A DNA stretch of 64,000 nucleotides from Bradyrhizobium sp. AZCC 2262 (GCF_036924535.1 NZ_JAZHRT010000001.1:2790001-2854000); one strand, 5' to 3'; positions 8,211 to 17,277 are shown, counted from the first letter of the stretch. Translations and numbers: made by a program. The notes: a model not told the origin generated them from the sequence alone.

Positions 8211-9776
8211 GTGAACAGGATTATTCTGTCTGCAGCGGCGGTTTTTACCGTCGCAACGGCGGCGCATGCCGGTGAGGTTTCGGACATCCAGGCGCAATCC
8301 AAAGAGCTGCGCGAACAAAATCGGGCGCTGACAAAACGCATCGCAGATCTTGAAAGACGGCAGCGCAAGCTTGAAGCGCAGCCCGCAAAGCCGCCCGCCG
8401 TTGCAGCAAGATCGGCGAATCCCGCGGATTCGATGGCCGCCGACCTCGCCTACAAGGCGGAATACAAAAAGGCCCCGGTAGATGACAGCCTGACGTGGCA
8501 CGGCATTACGCTATATGGCCTGGTCGACATGGGCGTGACGTTCCAAAATCAGGGCGCCCCGTTGAGCAACACGGCGGGGTTGGGATTGAACTATCTAATC
8601 TCGAAGAACAGCAACCGTTCTTACTTCGGCGTCGGCCCGAATGCGCTGAGTTCGTCACTTATCGGTTTGAAGGGAAACCAGGAGATTGCGGATGGTCTGT
8701 CGGCCGTATTCAATCTTCAGACCGGCTTCAATCCACAGTCCGGCAAGCTTTCCGACGGGCTCGGCTCCATAGTGCAAAACAACGGGCTGGCGATTGGCCA
8801 GCAGAATTCATTCGCCGATTCCGCCAAGGACGGCCAGGCGTTCAACGTGGCGGCCTATGCCGGCCTCAGCTCGCCGATATACGGAACGCTGACTTACGGT
8901 CGACAAAACGCGCTGACTTCAGACGGCGTCGTCAACTATGATCCCATGAGCAATTCGGGCGCGTTCTCCTTGATCGGCTTCCAGGGGGCTACCGGCGGTG
9001 CGGGAGATACAGAGAATCGAATCTTCGACAATTCTTTCAAATACGCAGTGAATGTCGGGCCCTTCCGCGCCGCCGTGGAAACTCAGATTAGATCTGGCGC
9101 CTTTAGCGCCCCAGGCAATGCCGTCGAAGCACAGATTGGCGCCGACTATGCGGGTCTGTCGGTTGATGCGATCTTCAGTCACGTCACGGATGCGGTTTCC
9201 GCGGCTCCCCTCAGTACCGCGCAGATCACAACTGCGGCCGCCCTGGGTATCAACCAGGGGGCGGGACTTGTTTCGGGAACTGTCTCCGACAACACCAGCG
9301 TTATGCTTCTTGCCAAGTACACCATCGGGCCGGTCAAGCTCTTTGCCGGCTATGAGCATATGCAATTCGCGAATCCGAATAATCCATTGACGCCGGGCAG
9401 CTTCATCACCGGTGGCTATTCGCTCGGAACCGTTAACAACACCAATTTTACGACCGACAAGATCCTCCAGGTATTTTGGGGTGGCGTGAAATATGCGGTC
9501 AGGCCCGACGTCGATCTAAGCGTCGCTTATTACCACGAAGAGCAGAACAGTTTTCAGTCGGGCGCTGTGAACGTCGGGGGTGTCTGCACGACCAGCGCCT
9601 TTGCGCAATGTAGCGGACAGCTGGATGCGGTTTCTTTCGTCGCCGACTACAGATTTGCCAAACGCTTCGATGCCTATGCAGGCATCATGTGGTCGCAAGT
9701 CTCGAATGGGCTCGCCAATGGCTTCCAGCAGAGATCCTCGATCGATCCTACCGTCGGCTTGCGCTTCCAGTTCTGA
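8211..9776 (+). CDS. Outer-membrane porin
   Basis: 521 aa, GTG start at 8211 supported by the strong GGGGGA site just upstream. A signal peptide (MNRIILSAAAVFTVATAAHA) is followed by a short coiled coil (KELREQNRALTKRIADLERR), then a long run of alternating beta strands typical of 16-stranded general porins, ending in phenylalanine (LRFQF) as needed for outer-membrane assembly. The barrel opens with LTWHGITLYGLVDMGV, the usual first strand of Gram-negative porins. The coiled coil probably makes a periplasmic stalk. It would allow diffusion of small solutes; specificity cannot be inferred. No operon partner is present. Confidence 0.85.
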   Translation: MNRIILSAAAVFTVATAAHAGEVSDIQAQSKELREQNRALTKRIADLERRQRKLEAQPAKPPAVAARSANPADSMAADLAYKAEYKKAPVDDSLTWHGITLYGLVDMGVTFQNQGAPLSNTAGLGLNYLISKNSNRSYFGVGPNALSSSLIGLKGNQEIADGLSAVFNLQTGFNPQSGKLSDGLGSIVQNNGLAIGQQNSFADSAKDGQAFNVAAYAGLSSPIYGTLTYGRQNALTSDGVVNYDPMSNSGAFSLIGFQGATGGAGDTENRIFDNSFKYAVNVGPFRAAVETQIRSGAFSAPGNAVEAQIGADYAGLSVDAIFSHVTDAVSAAPLSTAQITTAAALGINQGAGLVSGTVSDNTSVMLLAKYTIGPVKLFAGYEHMQFANPNNPLTPGSFITGGYSLGTVNNTNFTTDKILQVFWGGVKYAVRPDVDLSVAYYHEEQNSFQSGAVNVGGVCTTSAFAQCSGQLDAVSFVADYRFAKRFDAYAGIMWSQVSNGLANGFQQRSSIDPTVGLRFQF

Positions 9777-9924
9777 AGCATAGTTGGTTCAGCTGCACGC
9801 TACGAAACAGGAGGGCCGAGTGGGTCGATCCTCCCGTTGTGAGCGAGCCGTCGATGCCGGTCCAACTAGGGCGCCCCAGTCAAGCTGCCATCTCGCAATT
9901 TGTGTCAGGCTGCGGGGACATTGA

Positions 9925-10224
9925 ATGCGAAAGGAGAAGTCGGTTTTGAATGGCGTACAGAACGCACATGCGCCCGCTTGCGGGCCCATAAGCATTGGGA
10001 AGCTCTGCTTGCCTATCACCGCGGACCGTTGTCCAGTCATCGGGGACGAGATTGCCACCGATCGACCGAACGTCACGAACTCCAGCGTTGTTGTGCCCGT
10101 CGGAAGTCTGCAAATCGAGAACGGCATCAATGTCAGCGCGCCAGAGGGCGATCGATCTCTGGATGGCACAAATACGCGCTTTCGCGCAGAAACTCGGCTT
10201 CAGCGCAGCGCGATCAACGCCTAG
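9925..10224 (+). pseudogene. Truncated outer-membrane protein of the phenol-degradation MetA-like family
   Basis: The 99-codon frame contains DEIATDRPNVTNSSVVVPVG and SLQIENGINVS followed by LDGTNTRFR. This is the N-terminal signature (TDRP..T.S...VP.G..Q.E.G) of the transporter-annotated beta-barrel family linked to meta-pathways of phenol degradation. Full members are about 250-330 aa with a signal peptide. Here the N-terminus is not a normal signal peptide and the frame ends shortly after the first strands, so only a fragment remains. Its end overlaps the convergent gene at 10214-10483 by 11 bases. Confidence 0.55.
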
Positions 10225-10483
10225 GTGCGGGATGCCGATTGTGAACGTTTTTACCTCCTGTCAGGAGCTGATCGTATAATCGATCGATCTCGCGCGCCTG
10301 ATCGGGCGTGACATCCTCCAGATGCAAGGCTCTCAGCTCGTGCTCGGTTGGTTGGTAATTGTGACCATTGCGAATTGGCCATAGTCCCTTGTGACGAGGT
10401 GGGGAGTCCTCTGCAGATCCGATGTTTGTCAGCAATAGCGACGCCAGAGCCAATGCGACCCCAAAGACAATCTTCCTTGACAT
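10214..10483 (-). CDS. Small secreted hypothetical protein
   Basis: 89 aa from ATG at 10483 (an upstream in-frame ATG at 10525 would put residues before the signal peptide; GAGGGAGCC upstream of 10483 favours the shorter form). The signal peptide MSRKIVFGVALALASLLL is cleaved near GSAED. The mature part is short and polar, with RHKGLWPIRNGHNYQPTEHE and DQAREIDRLYDQLL. I do not recognise a family or function. Confidence 0.55.
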   Translation of the reverse strand: MSRKIVFGVALALASLLLTNIGSAEDSPPRHKGLWPIRNGHNYQPTEHELRALHLEDVTPDQAREIDRLYDQLLTGGKNVHNRHPAPRR

Positions 10484-10813
10484 GGCTCCCTCTCGATCGG
10501 TTCTCGAGCTCACATGCCAGCCCATCTCATCAGGATGGGCTACTAGCCCGGATCTGTCCCTTCATGCACGAAGCGCCTCTTCGGCAACCTCGTGGTGGAA
10601 GCCGAACGGCCGTTTTCGCTGAGATTGAACCCCGAGATCGATATTCGATCTCACAATCCCGATCGCGCAACGGAGATCGACATCCATACCTACTTCGCGC
10701 GTATGGACGTTCGCGCGCCTATGTTGGACACCACGGAGCGCGCAACCCATGCCCCATGTGCGGTCGAAAAAATTATCGGGCTGGCGAGGTCTGCCAGCCC
10801 GACTCTTCGTGGC

Positions 10814-11017
10814 CTAATGGAACGTATCAGTGGCGGTGCTGGGCAGGCACGGGGGTACAGTATACGGATCTGAGGCAAACGCGCCGACGTTTGGAGCTCG
10901 CACACAGTCCTTGGTCGTGGCGTGCCGCGCCGCGGAATCGTTGCGAGCAGCCATGGCCTGGGTTGCGAATACGGTTGCCGCGATCAGCGCAGCCGACGCG
11001 AAGGTCATTTTGGTCAT
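10814..11017 (-). CDS. Small secreted hypothetical protein
   Basis: 67 aa from the ATG at 11017 (MTKMTFASAALIAATVFA). The signal peptide is cleaved near QAMAA, leaving about 47 residues with two cysteines (KDCVRAPNVGAFASDPYTVP, then PCLP) that could form a disulfide. Similar short secreted proteins with a paired RAP...PPC pattern are common in rhizobia, without a known role. It lies 117 bases downstream of the secreted EPGLFSFYYPN protein on the same strand, so the two may be co-expressed. Confidence 0.55.
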   Translation of the reverse strand: MTKMTFASAALIAATVFATQAMAARNDSAARHATTKDCVRAPNVGAFASDPYTVPPCLPSTATDTFH

Positions 11018-11134
11018 TTTGTTTCTCCATATGGTGGCAGAAGCCAAGGAAGCGCTCAGCTCCTTGTTGTGAAGAGCGGCCAGCCTTGGGAGAAATTTCA
11101 TCACGCTCTTTCAACAAAGCGGGAGCTTGCGCCG

Positions 11135-11539
11135 TCACATCCGGTGACGGCGGCGGCCATGGTTGCGCGAGAATGCGTCAGGCGCGAAATCATAAGAGCC
11201 GTAGCGGTCGCCGCAGTAAGTGATGCCGCCGCCGGCCGACGCACACGCGCCCTTCAACGCGGGCCAGTCGGGAGACAGCCTCGCGGCAGGAGTTGGCGCC
11301 CCGCCATTCAGAACGTCCAGATTGGGATAATAGAACGAGAACAGGCCCGGCTCCTGGATGGCGGCCCTCATGGTCCCGTTCGGATTGAAGTCGTTTTCCG
11401 GATTATACCCGGAGTCGTGCAGATTCTTGTTATACAGAGCGTGGTCGCTGCTGCCCGGCGCAATAGCTTGCGCGAATGTCGGCGTCGCAGCGGTCGCGGA
11501 CAGCAGCACGGCCGCTGCAAGGGCTTTGAACGAAGTCAT
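11135..11539 (-). CDS. Secreted protein with EPGLFSFYYPN motif
   Basis: 134 aa from ATG at 11539, with AGGAGAAACGAAA immediately upstream as ribosome binding site. The longer frame reaching 11704 adds residues with no protein character. Signal peptide MTSFKALAAAVLLSATAATP, cleaved near TFAQ. The mature protein contains EPGLFSFYYPNLDVLNGG, shared with the protein at 6342-6584 (EPGMFAFTYPNGDLG), then two cysteines and a histidine/arginine-rich end (RNHGRRRHRM). Function unknown; the paralogy is the main information. Confidence 0.65.
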   Translation of the reverse strand: MTSFKALAAAVLLSATAATPTFAQAIAPGSSDHALYNKNLHDSGYNPENDFNPNGTMRAAIQEPGLFSFYYPNLDVLNGGAPTPAARLSPDWPALKGACASAGGGITYCGDRYGSYDFAPDAFSRNHGRRRHRM

Positions 11540-12222
11540 TTTCGTTTCTCCTGAATGGATCGATTGCGAACCCGCATGAGATGCGACGAATTGATCACGC
11601 TTCGTGAGGCGAGCGTGCCGTCTGGACCGCGAGCTATCGGCTTGCTGCATCCGATGCGGATGCAGCAGGCTGTCGATGTAGGGAAGAGATCGCGCCCGCC
11701 CCATTTAAATTCCGCTTGAGGAACTCAACTCGGGTTGAAGCGCGCGTTACCGATGCCGACGGATTTCGCTAACACGGTCGGTAATCGCCACCGCGAAATT
11801 GCCGCGCAATTGGATCGCCGCCGTAACTTGGCGCTGAAATCTGATTAGTAACGTCTAGCGATCGTCGCAGGCGTTCCTCCGAAATCGGTCTCGCCGACAA
11901 GAAACGCGCCGAGTTGAGTTCCTCCGAGTGAGAACTCAGCAGTACGTTCTATGCTGCGGTGCATGAGTCTGGAAATGGCCTTTGTCGGACCTCGCGCGTT
12001 TCCCTGTTTGCAGGGAATCTGCCTGGAGACGGGCCGGCGCCTTGGCAGCAGCACATCCAGCGGTCCGATTGCGAAGCGCAAACCGTTTCTTGGAATGACC
12101 AGTCCCGAGAATGCCTGCTGCGTTCTAAGCAACTTGCGAGCTTGGGAATATCAGGCCGCGAATTTGAGTCTTGCTATCAGAGAACCCGCACACAAGGTGT
12201 TGTTCGAACTTGGACACGGCAC
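11540..12222. other. Gene-poor spacer with repeat copy and inverted repeats
   Basis: No supported gene. It holds an inverted repeat TCAAC-TCGG-GTTGA at 11726-11739, another (TGAGTTC...GAACTCA, ten-base loop) at 11915-11938, and one copy of the TTCCCTGTTTGCAGGGAA repeat at 12000-12031. Confidence 0.4.
12000..12031. repeat. Dispersed repeat TTCCCTGTTTGCAGGGAA, copy A
   Basis: The palindromic core TTCCCTG-TTTG-CAGGGAA followed by TCTGCCTGGAGAC closely matches the copy at 14286-14317 (about 30 of 32 bases). No gene explains it. Repeats of this sort are seen beside degenerate mobile DNA in Bradyrhizobiaceae; that link is from general knowledge. Confidence 0.6.
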
Positions 12223-12408
12223 ATGAAATTCGTCTTGGTGAATGGCAGGACACCCCGCACGCAATCGTTCTGTGCGCTGTGCTGTGAGTCAATTGGAGAG
12301 AGCTACCTACGAGATGTCGCGACGCAGATCGCCTACTGCAGTCACAAGTGCTACATCGATCACCTCAAGGTTCCCGACCTTCTCCAATATCATGCGATGG
12401 CATCATGA
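12223..12408 (+). CDS. Small cysteine-rich protein
   Basis: 61 aa, ATG at 12223 (MKFVLVNGRTPRTQSFCALC). Cysteines occur as FCALCC and YCSHKCY with a nearby HKC, a pattern suited to binding one zinc. I recognise the start MKFVLVNGRTPR as a recurrent small protein of Bradyrhizobium genomes with no known role. The frame is open far upstream, but only this ATG begins the conserved part. No operon partner. Confidence 0.6.
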   Translation: MKFVLVNGRTPRTQSFCALCCESIGESYLRDVATQIAYCSHKCYIDHLKVPDLLQYHAMAS

Positions 12409-12738
12409 TAACCCCGGCGTTTCAAGTATCCGCAAATGGGTCTCAGCCCCAAGCGACGCTGCGGCGGCGGAAATGCAAATCGTCGGGGCTGCCCCTTACT
12501 GGTTTTCCGCGCGGGAATACTTTCGAAACCACAACGGCTGAATCCCTCCGGCAAACAGTAAGAACTGCCATCAAAGAAGTTCGAACGCGGCGCTGGCACA
12601 GTACCCGCCACGCATCCCCGCCTTGAACAATCCGATTCCCAATATTCTGGGCAAGAACATCGTCGCCGTGGTGGTGGACTATCCCCGGGGTCAGCAATCC
12701 GCCGCATCATCACACCGGTTCGGCTTTCGTCACGGCGC
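12409..12738. other. Spacer without recognisable gene
   Basis: Short frames exist, but none resembles a protein and no RNA structure stands out. It separates the small cysteine-rich gene from the broken membrane-protein gene. Confidence 0.35.
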
Positions 12739-13810
12739 ATGTGCTGCAAGGCGCGGTGCGCAGTCATCACGCATGAACCATCCGATGCGCTCAAACGCAA
12801 AATAATTGGCCTGTTCCCGGCAGCAGTGGCGATGGTCTATCCTTTTTTGCTGCAAGCATTCCATGTTGCGGTTTCGCCATCTGGCGGCTCATTATCTGCC
12901 GTTCGCATCGCGGGTGCCGCGATCCGGCTTGTCCTCGCATTTGCGGTGCCTCTGTCGGGACTAACATCCGCCTATTGGTAGACCTGTGCTCCGCAACCAT
13001 CGCAGCAACCATCGCAATCGGATCTACGGGCACGCCGTCTGGCTTACAGCATCGCCGCGCCACCGCTCTTTGTTTTCGTCGGGGTAGCGTGTGGCTATGT
13101 TTTGAATTTGCTGGCGCTTCAATTATCTGATGTCGCCATCTGGATCGCGATATGGCTGGCGGCGGGTTCTATATGTGTGGTTCGGCGGGGATCAGCTTGC
13201 ACCGGAGCGAAGGACGCACTCGACCGCGGCGTGCCAGATCGCGCATGGCGTATCGGCCGCCTTGATTACCTGCCATGTCCTGTTTCATCTTACCAACATC
13301 TGTTTGGGCTGGCTGGAAATCCACGCCGAAATCATGAAAACGGGCCGCGCCGTGTATCGCGCCCCGCTTATTGAGCCCGTGCTGGTGCTATTGCTACTGT
13401 TCCAGGCGGCGAGCGGCGTGCGGCTGGCATGGCTCTGGAGCAGTCTTCGCACGGATGTCTATCGCATTTTCCAGATCGGTTCTGGCGCCTATCTGGCGGC
13501 CTTCCTTCTTGCACATTTGAATTCGGGGCTGATTGCGGCGCGTATCGTCTACAAAATCGAATCCGATTGGGCCTGGGCCTCGGGCGCGCCGGACGGACTC
13601 ATTCAAGGCGCCTGGAATATCCGCCTGTTGCCGCATTACGCGCTGGGCGTCTTTTTCATCCTGGGACATCTCGCATCCGGATTGCGGGGCGTAATGATCG
13701 CGCATAGCGTCAAGGTCTCGATTGCCAATCGAGCATGGTCGGCCGGGCTGACAGCAGCTGCCCTGATTTCCACGGCGATTATTTGCGGTCTGTGCGGCGC
13801 GCGGATCTAA
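12739..13810 (+). pseudogene. Broken heme-b-like membrane protein gene (nonsense codon plus frameshift)
   Basis: Frame 1 reads IIGLFPAAVAMVYPFLLQAF and further hydrophobic text, is stopped by TAG at 12979-12981 (SAYW-stop), and then carries on open and membrane-like (YSIAAPPLFVFVGVACGYVL, ALQLSDVAIWIAIWLAAGSI) to about 13180. From there the hydrophobic protein continues one frame over to 13810 (CHVLFHLTNICLGWLEIHAE, LIEPVLVLLLLFQAASGVRL). Histidines at helix ends (HVLFHLTN, AHLNSG, HYALG, GHLASG) suggest a diheme cytochrome-b-like bundle similar in style to the gene at 1-646. One nonsense codon and one frameshift make it a pseudogene unless these are sequencing errors. The true start is unclear. 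Confidence 0.6.
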
Positions 13811-14533
13811 CGCCGCCGCCAATACCGGCGGCAATCAAAGTAACAATCGCTGAGCAATAGCGCGTACGGTTATGGCCCGCTGCATGCGAAATTCGTCGTT
13901 CAAGGTAGCAGTCGCGTCCGGACGTCAAGGCCATAGGAACGCCGCTCATTGCGAACCGGCCACCAAAGGAAGCTTGAGCGCCAGTCCAAGCGGACGCGGG
14001 TCGCCGATTGGTGGCAGGGTCGGTGAGAGCCCGCCGGTTTTGCGCGATCCTCCAGCCACGGGTGCGAGTTTTGGCAGCCGTGGTCGATTCTGATGGCGCT
14101 TACTAATGGAACCTTCTCCCCTTCTCCATCCGATTTCCCTGTTTTGCGTGCCAAAATCCCTGTTCTTGAGAATATTTTCCCTGATCATTTCGGCAGGGAA
14201 TCTTGAAAGAAATCGCTGCGACTGAGGGGTTTCTCGCATAGTGGTGATGTTTTCAGGGCTGAATTTTGCGGAATTCCCTGAAAAATTCCCTGTTTGCAGG
14301 GAATTTGGCTGGAGACCGGTGCGAACATGACTGCGTCGCCAGCCAGGCATTCCGGCGTTAGGCCGGGCTCCCGAAGAGACGCTAGAATGGGCCGGAAATC
14401 CCGGCTTTTCGCGCATTCGCTTTCGTCTCCGGACTCCCGCTTTGCCGGACATGAGGCGGAAATCGCCAAAAGTCTCCGTCCATTTCCGCGAATATTCCCG
14501 TTTTGGGGAGACTTTCGGCGGAGACGGGTTCGA
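13811..14533. other. Spacer with repeat-derived sequence
   Basis: No real gene. The stretch from about 14130 to 14335 is AT-richer than its surroundings and full of CCCTG/CAGGG pieces, including the copy of the dispersed repeat at 14286-14317. It looks like mobile-element debris lying just downstream of the hybrid protease/E2 locus. Confidence 0.4.
14286..14317. repeat. Dispersed repeat TTCCCTGTTTGCAGGGAA, copy B
   Basis: Second copy of the element at 12000-12031, with the same 18-base palindromic core followed by TTTGGCTGGAGAC. Further partial CAGGGAA/TTCCCTG pieces surround it. Confidence 0.6.
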
Positions 14534-14588
14534 TTAGGACTGCCGCCCGACGAACGCAGTTGCGTTTAGCGAACTAGACCAAAAATCG

Positions 14589-14822
14589 TCAGCGAAACCG
14601 CCGCCGCGTTCGGCGATTGTAGGTTTCGGCTTCTCCAGGATCGGGATGTTCGCCGCCGCCCTTCCAGTCATCGGAATCAAGCCACTCTTCGAAATAGTAG
14701 AGCCATGTCGCTGTCCACGGCACGAACGTCGTGTCGATTCGCATGTGGCCGTCCCATTCACCGGAGCCGGGCAGATAGAGGCAGAGGCGAAGCGGGTCGT
14801 AGTAGACGTGTGGCAGTTTGCG
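14589..14822 (-). pseudogene. 3' fragment of an E2-like (ubiquitin-conjugating-type) gene
   Basis: On the minus strand, one frame away from the protease frame, codons from 14822 to the TGA at 14591-14589 read RKLPHVYYDPLRLCLYLPGS, then GEWDGHMRIDTTFVPWTATW, LYYFEEWLDSDDWKGGGEHP and a basic tail. The pattern PHVY...LCL...EW, with the cysteine in the LCL position, matches the catalytic region of E2 folds (HP.VY..G.ICLDIL...W), and PW..EWL..YE.W...W.GGG is typical of single-domain bacterial E2-like proteins found near ubiquitin-like and CBASS-type operons. The family call is from recognition, not a search. Only the C-terminal half is present: the upstream half has been replaced by the protease gene. 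Confidence 0.55.
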
Positions 14823-15523
14823 GCCGCCGGATAGCGCTGGCAGCGCGCGGAGATATCTTGCGCAACGCTCATCTCATCACGGGGAGGGCCGTTCGAGGCC
14901 GGGCGCATCACTGTCATCTGATGCACCCCGATCGTGGCCTTTTCGCCGGCGCGTCGATCGACGCCACCGGCAAACACCAAGGGACACGATGACACACAAT
15001 ATTTTCCCGCTTCAACTTCAGTCGCGAATCTTTTTTCGCGAATGAGCCGCCCCATCGCCAGCGCATCGGTCACCGAGCCGCCGGGCGAATTCAGCACCAC
15101 GGTCCTGATGTATTCGCCGTGCCGTTCGGCCTCCACCGCAAAGCTTTGCGAAACTCCCGGCGTGATGGTGCCACTTGCCATCAATCGGCCGCCGCCGACC
15201 AGCTCGAACGTCATGGGTTTTGCCAAGGCGCCCTCCGGCAGCGGCAGCGGCACGAGGTGCTTGCCGCCGTCCGGCAACAAAGGTCCGAAGATCGACGGCA
15301 CTAGCCTGGGAAGATTCAGCGCGGGGGAATCTTCTCTAATCTCCACCGGCGCTACCGCCGGGTCGGGATAGATGATCCATCCGTTGATGCTGGCGAGGTC
15401 GACGGCGAGCACGCTGAGCGCGACCAGAACCGCACTGCGGAAAATCCAGCGCAATACTGTTTCTTCCCATTGTTCCAACAGCCAGGCATGAAAGCGTTGC
15501 TGCATGGTAAAGGATTGCGACAC
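14823..15523 (-). pseudogene. Membrane-anchored ClpP-like serine protease, C-terminus lost
   Basis: The start (ATG 15523, or 15505) is followed by one N-terminal membrane segment (SAVLVALSVLAVDLASINGW) and a periplasmic domain of the ClpP/crotonase fold: TVVLNSPGGSVTDALAMGRL, CVSSCPLVFAGG (Ser region) and IGVHQM (His). Homology-like text ends at about SVAQDISARCQRY near 14840; past this the same frame runs to 14534 as meaningless sequence, because it is out of frame with the E2-like fragment. The catalytic Ser and His remain, but the end of the domain is gone. The gene lies ten bases downstream of the membrane protein gene at 15534-16889, a pairing I recall from related genomes. Confidence 0.6.
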
Positions 15524-15533
15524 GGCGATGCCG

Positions 15534-16889
15534 CTATTTGGTGTGGCGCGCCGCCGGCAGCGCGGTAACGTTTTCGTCTACCGTCGGCTCGGCACCGCTT
15601 TCGCGCTGCGGCTTTAATTCGGCCGGCGCTCTGGGCTGCGCTTCCCCGACCTCGCGCGCCATTTGCAGCGCCGCGACCAATTCGCCCGCGGTCATGTCAG
15701 AGGCCGTGAACGCCGGAAGCCCTTCGCGCCTGATCGCGGCGTGAACCACGCAAAGGATCAGCACCAGCACTGCCGGCATCAGATCGATCGAGATCGCGCC
15801 GGCCCAGCTCGGGATGAAATCGCCGGCGTAACGCAATACTGCTTCGGCGGGCGACAGCGTCTGAAACCTGATCGGTTCGACCTTCGGCATTGCCAGGATC
15901 TTGTCTGCGGCGTCCGAGAGCGACGCCGCCTGTGCGGCAATCGAGCTTTCCACCTTGCCGACAACCGCGGTCTGACGATCCGCCAGATCGGATGTGCGGC
16001 CTCCCGCGGAAGGCGCAATGAAGCTCGACGACAGCGACGCCGCCGCGCGCTTGACCGCGGGCGCCACAGAAGTCTGCTGCAGATTGGCGATCACGCCCAT
16101 GAGCGTCAGCGACTCGGTCGCCAATGCGTCGCTGCGGGCCGCAATCGGCCCGCGATCGCTTATCAATTCGCGCATCTTGGCGAGACTTTTGCTGCCCTGC
16201 TCGTACAAGGCCGAGACACGTTTGTCCGAAGCCTGGACCTGCTGACCGAGACTATCGAGCTGCCCGGACATTTGCGTCAAAAGCTGCACCACGGTACCGG
16301 ATCCGGCGGTACCAGTCAGCGAACCGGCGCGCTCGGCGTCGGCCAGTTTTGCAAAGCGCGACGATGCCAATTGAATATCCGGCAACAGTCCCTGGGCTGC
16401 GATGGCGTTGGTGTTGGTGGTATCGAGATCGCGGGTATAGTCTTGTACGGTGATCGCGAGATGTTGCTGGATCGCAGCCGCGCCGGCTAGCGCCGAGGCG
16501 TTGAGCCACGACGACATCGCCACGATCATCAGCGAGCCCAGCAGCAAGCAGCCGAACATCAGGCCGCGGCCGCTGCGAAAGCTCACGTGCGGCATAAAAT
16601 TCATCAGGAATACCCAGAACGCGTAGATGCCGACGGATACTGCGACCGAATAGATCACCGCGGCAAACAGCACCATGCCCGGGCTGCCGTTCAATAATTC
16701 GCGTACGCCGAGAAAGGTATAGACGCCGGCGGCGAGGGCGAGGATCGCGGTGGTAAATTTCAACGTGCCTTCGAGGCGGGTGACGCCTTTCGACAACAGC
16801 GTTGAAGCAGATGAGCGCGGCGGTAGGGCTTGCGGGGAGAGAGCATTGTTTGAGGGCATCATCAGAATTCCGTAAGGTTTTTGGACCAA
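15534..16889 (-). CDS. Hypothetical membrane protein with coiled-coil periplasmic region
   Basis: 451 aa; an internal ATG at 16862 or 16859 (MMPSNNALSP) may be the start. Three or four membrane segments lie near the N-terminus (FTTAILALAAGVYTFLGV, VLFAAVIYSVAVSVGIYAFW, GLMFGCLLLGSLMIVAMSSW). A long Ala/Ser/Gln-rich helical region follows (about residues 140-340) and then one more membrane segment (LMPAVLVLILCVVHAAI). The C-terminal tail is cytoplasmic-looking and acidic. The architecture recalls sensor or scaffold proteins, but I do not recognise a named family. It is the first gene of a pair with the broken ClpP-like protease. Confidence 0.65.
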   Translation of the reverse strand: MVQKPYGILMMPSNNALSPQALPPRSSASTLLSKGVTRLEGTLKFTTAILALAAGVYTFLGVRELLNGSPGMVLFAAVIYSVAVSVGIYAFWVFLMNFMPHVSFRSGRGLMFGCLLLGSLMIVAMSSWLNASALAGAAAIQQHLAITVQDYTRDLDTTNTNAIAAQGLLPDIQLASSRFAKLADAERAGSLTGTAGSGTVVQLLTQMSGQLDSLGQQVQASDKRVSALYEQGSKSLAKMRELISDRGPIAARSDALATESLTLMGVIANLQQTSVAPAVKRAAASLSSSFIAPSAGGRTSDLADRQTAVVGKVESSIAAQAASLSDAADKILAMPKVEPIRFQTLSPAEAVLRYAGDFIPSWAGAISIDLMPAVLVLILCVVHAAIRREGLPAFTASDMTAGELVAALQMAREVGEAQPRAPAELKPQRESGAEPTVDENVTALPAARHTK

Positions 16890-17277
16890 TTGAACAGCGC
16901 CCCCGCTGCTCGTGCTGCGTAGATAAGTTCAGAGGAGATTTATGAATTATTCTCGCGCGGGCGAACAACTATCCAGCGTCGGCCATCACGAAGCCTTGAA
17001 ACAACCGCCTGTGGTGCATCAAGAATGCGTCACCACCATGAGCCGGCGCCCATGCGGGCCAACATGGTGGTTGATGTGCGATCGTTGGTCAAAGGCGCTT
17101 GTCCAGGCCACGACCGTCTCCCCACCAACTGATAAGCTTGCGCCCTCGCGGACGTGTTCCTCAAATTGGTGCGGGGATGGGGTTTGGGACCCCCTTAGGG
17201 TCCAGACCCCCCGCACTCAACTGGCGGCAGCAGGAAAGCCGGCGACGCTCCGTAGCAGGTTCGTGGATTAGTTCAGT
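16890..17277. other. Spacer at the left edge of the mobile island
   Basis: No gene is supported. It separates the chromosomal-type membrane protein from the recombinase remnant, so an attachment site might be expected here, but no tRNA or clear direct repeat could be found by eye. Confidence 0.35.

Noticed and set aside
9777..9924. Possible small gene after the porin
   Set aside because: Frames are short and without start context or protein character.
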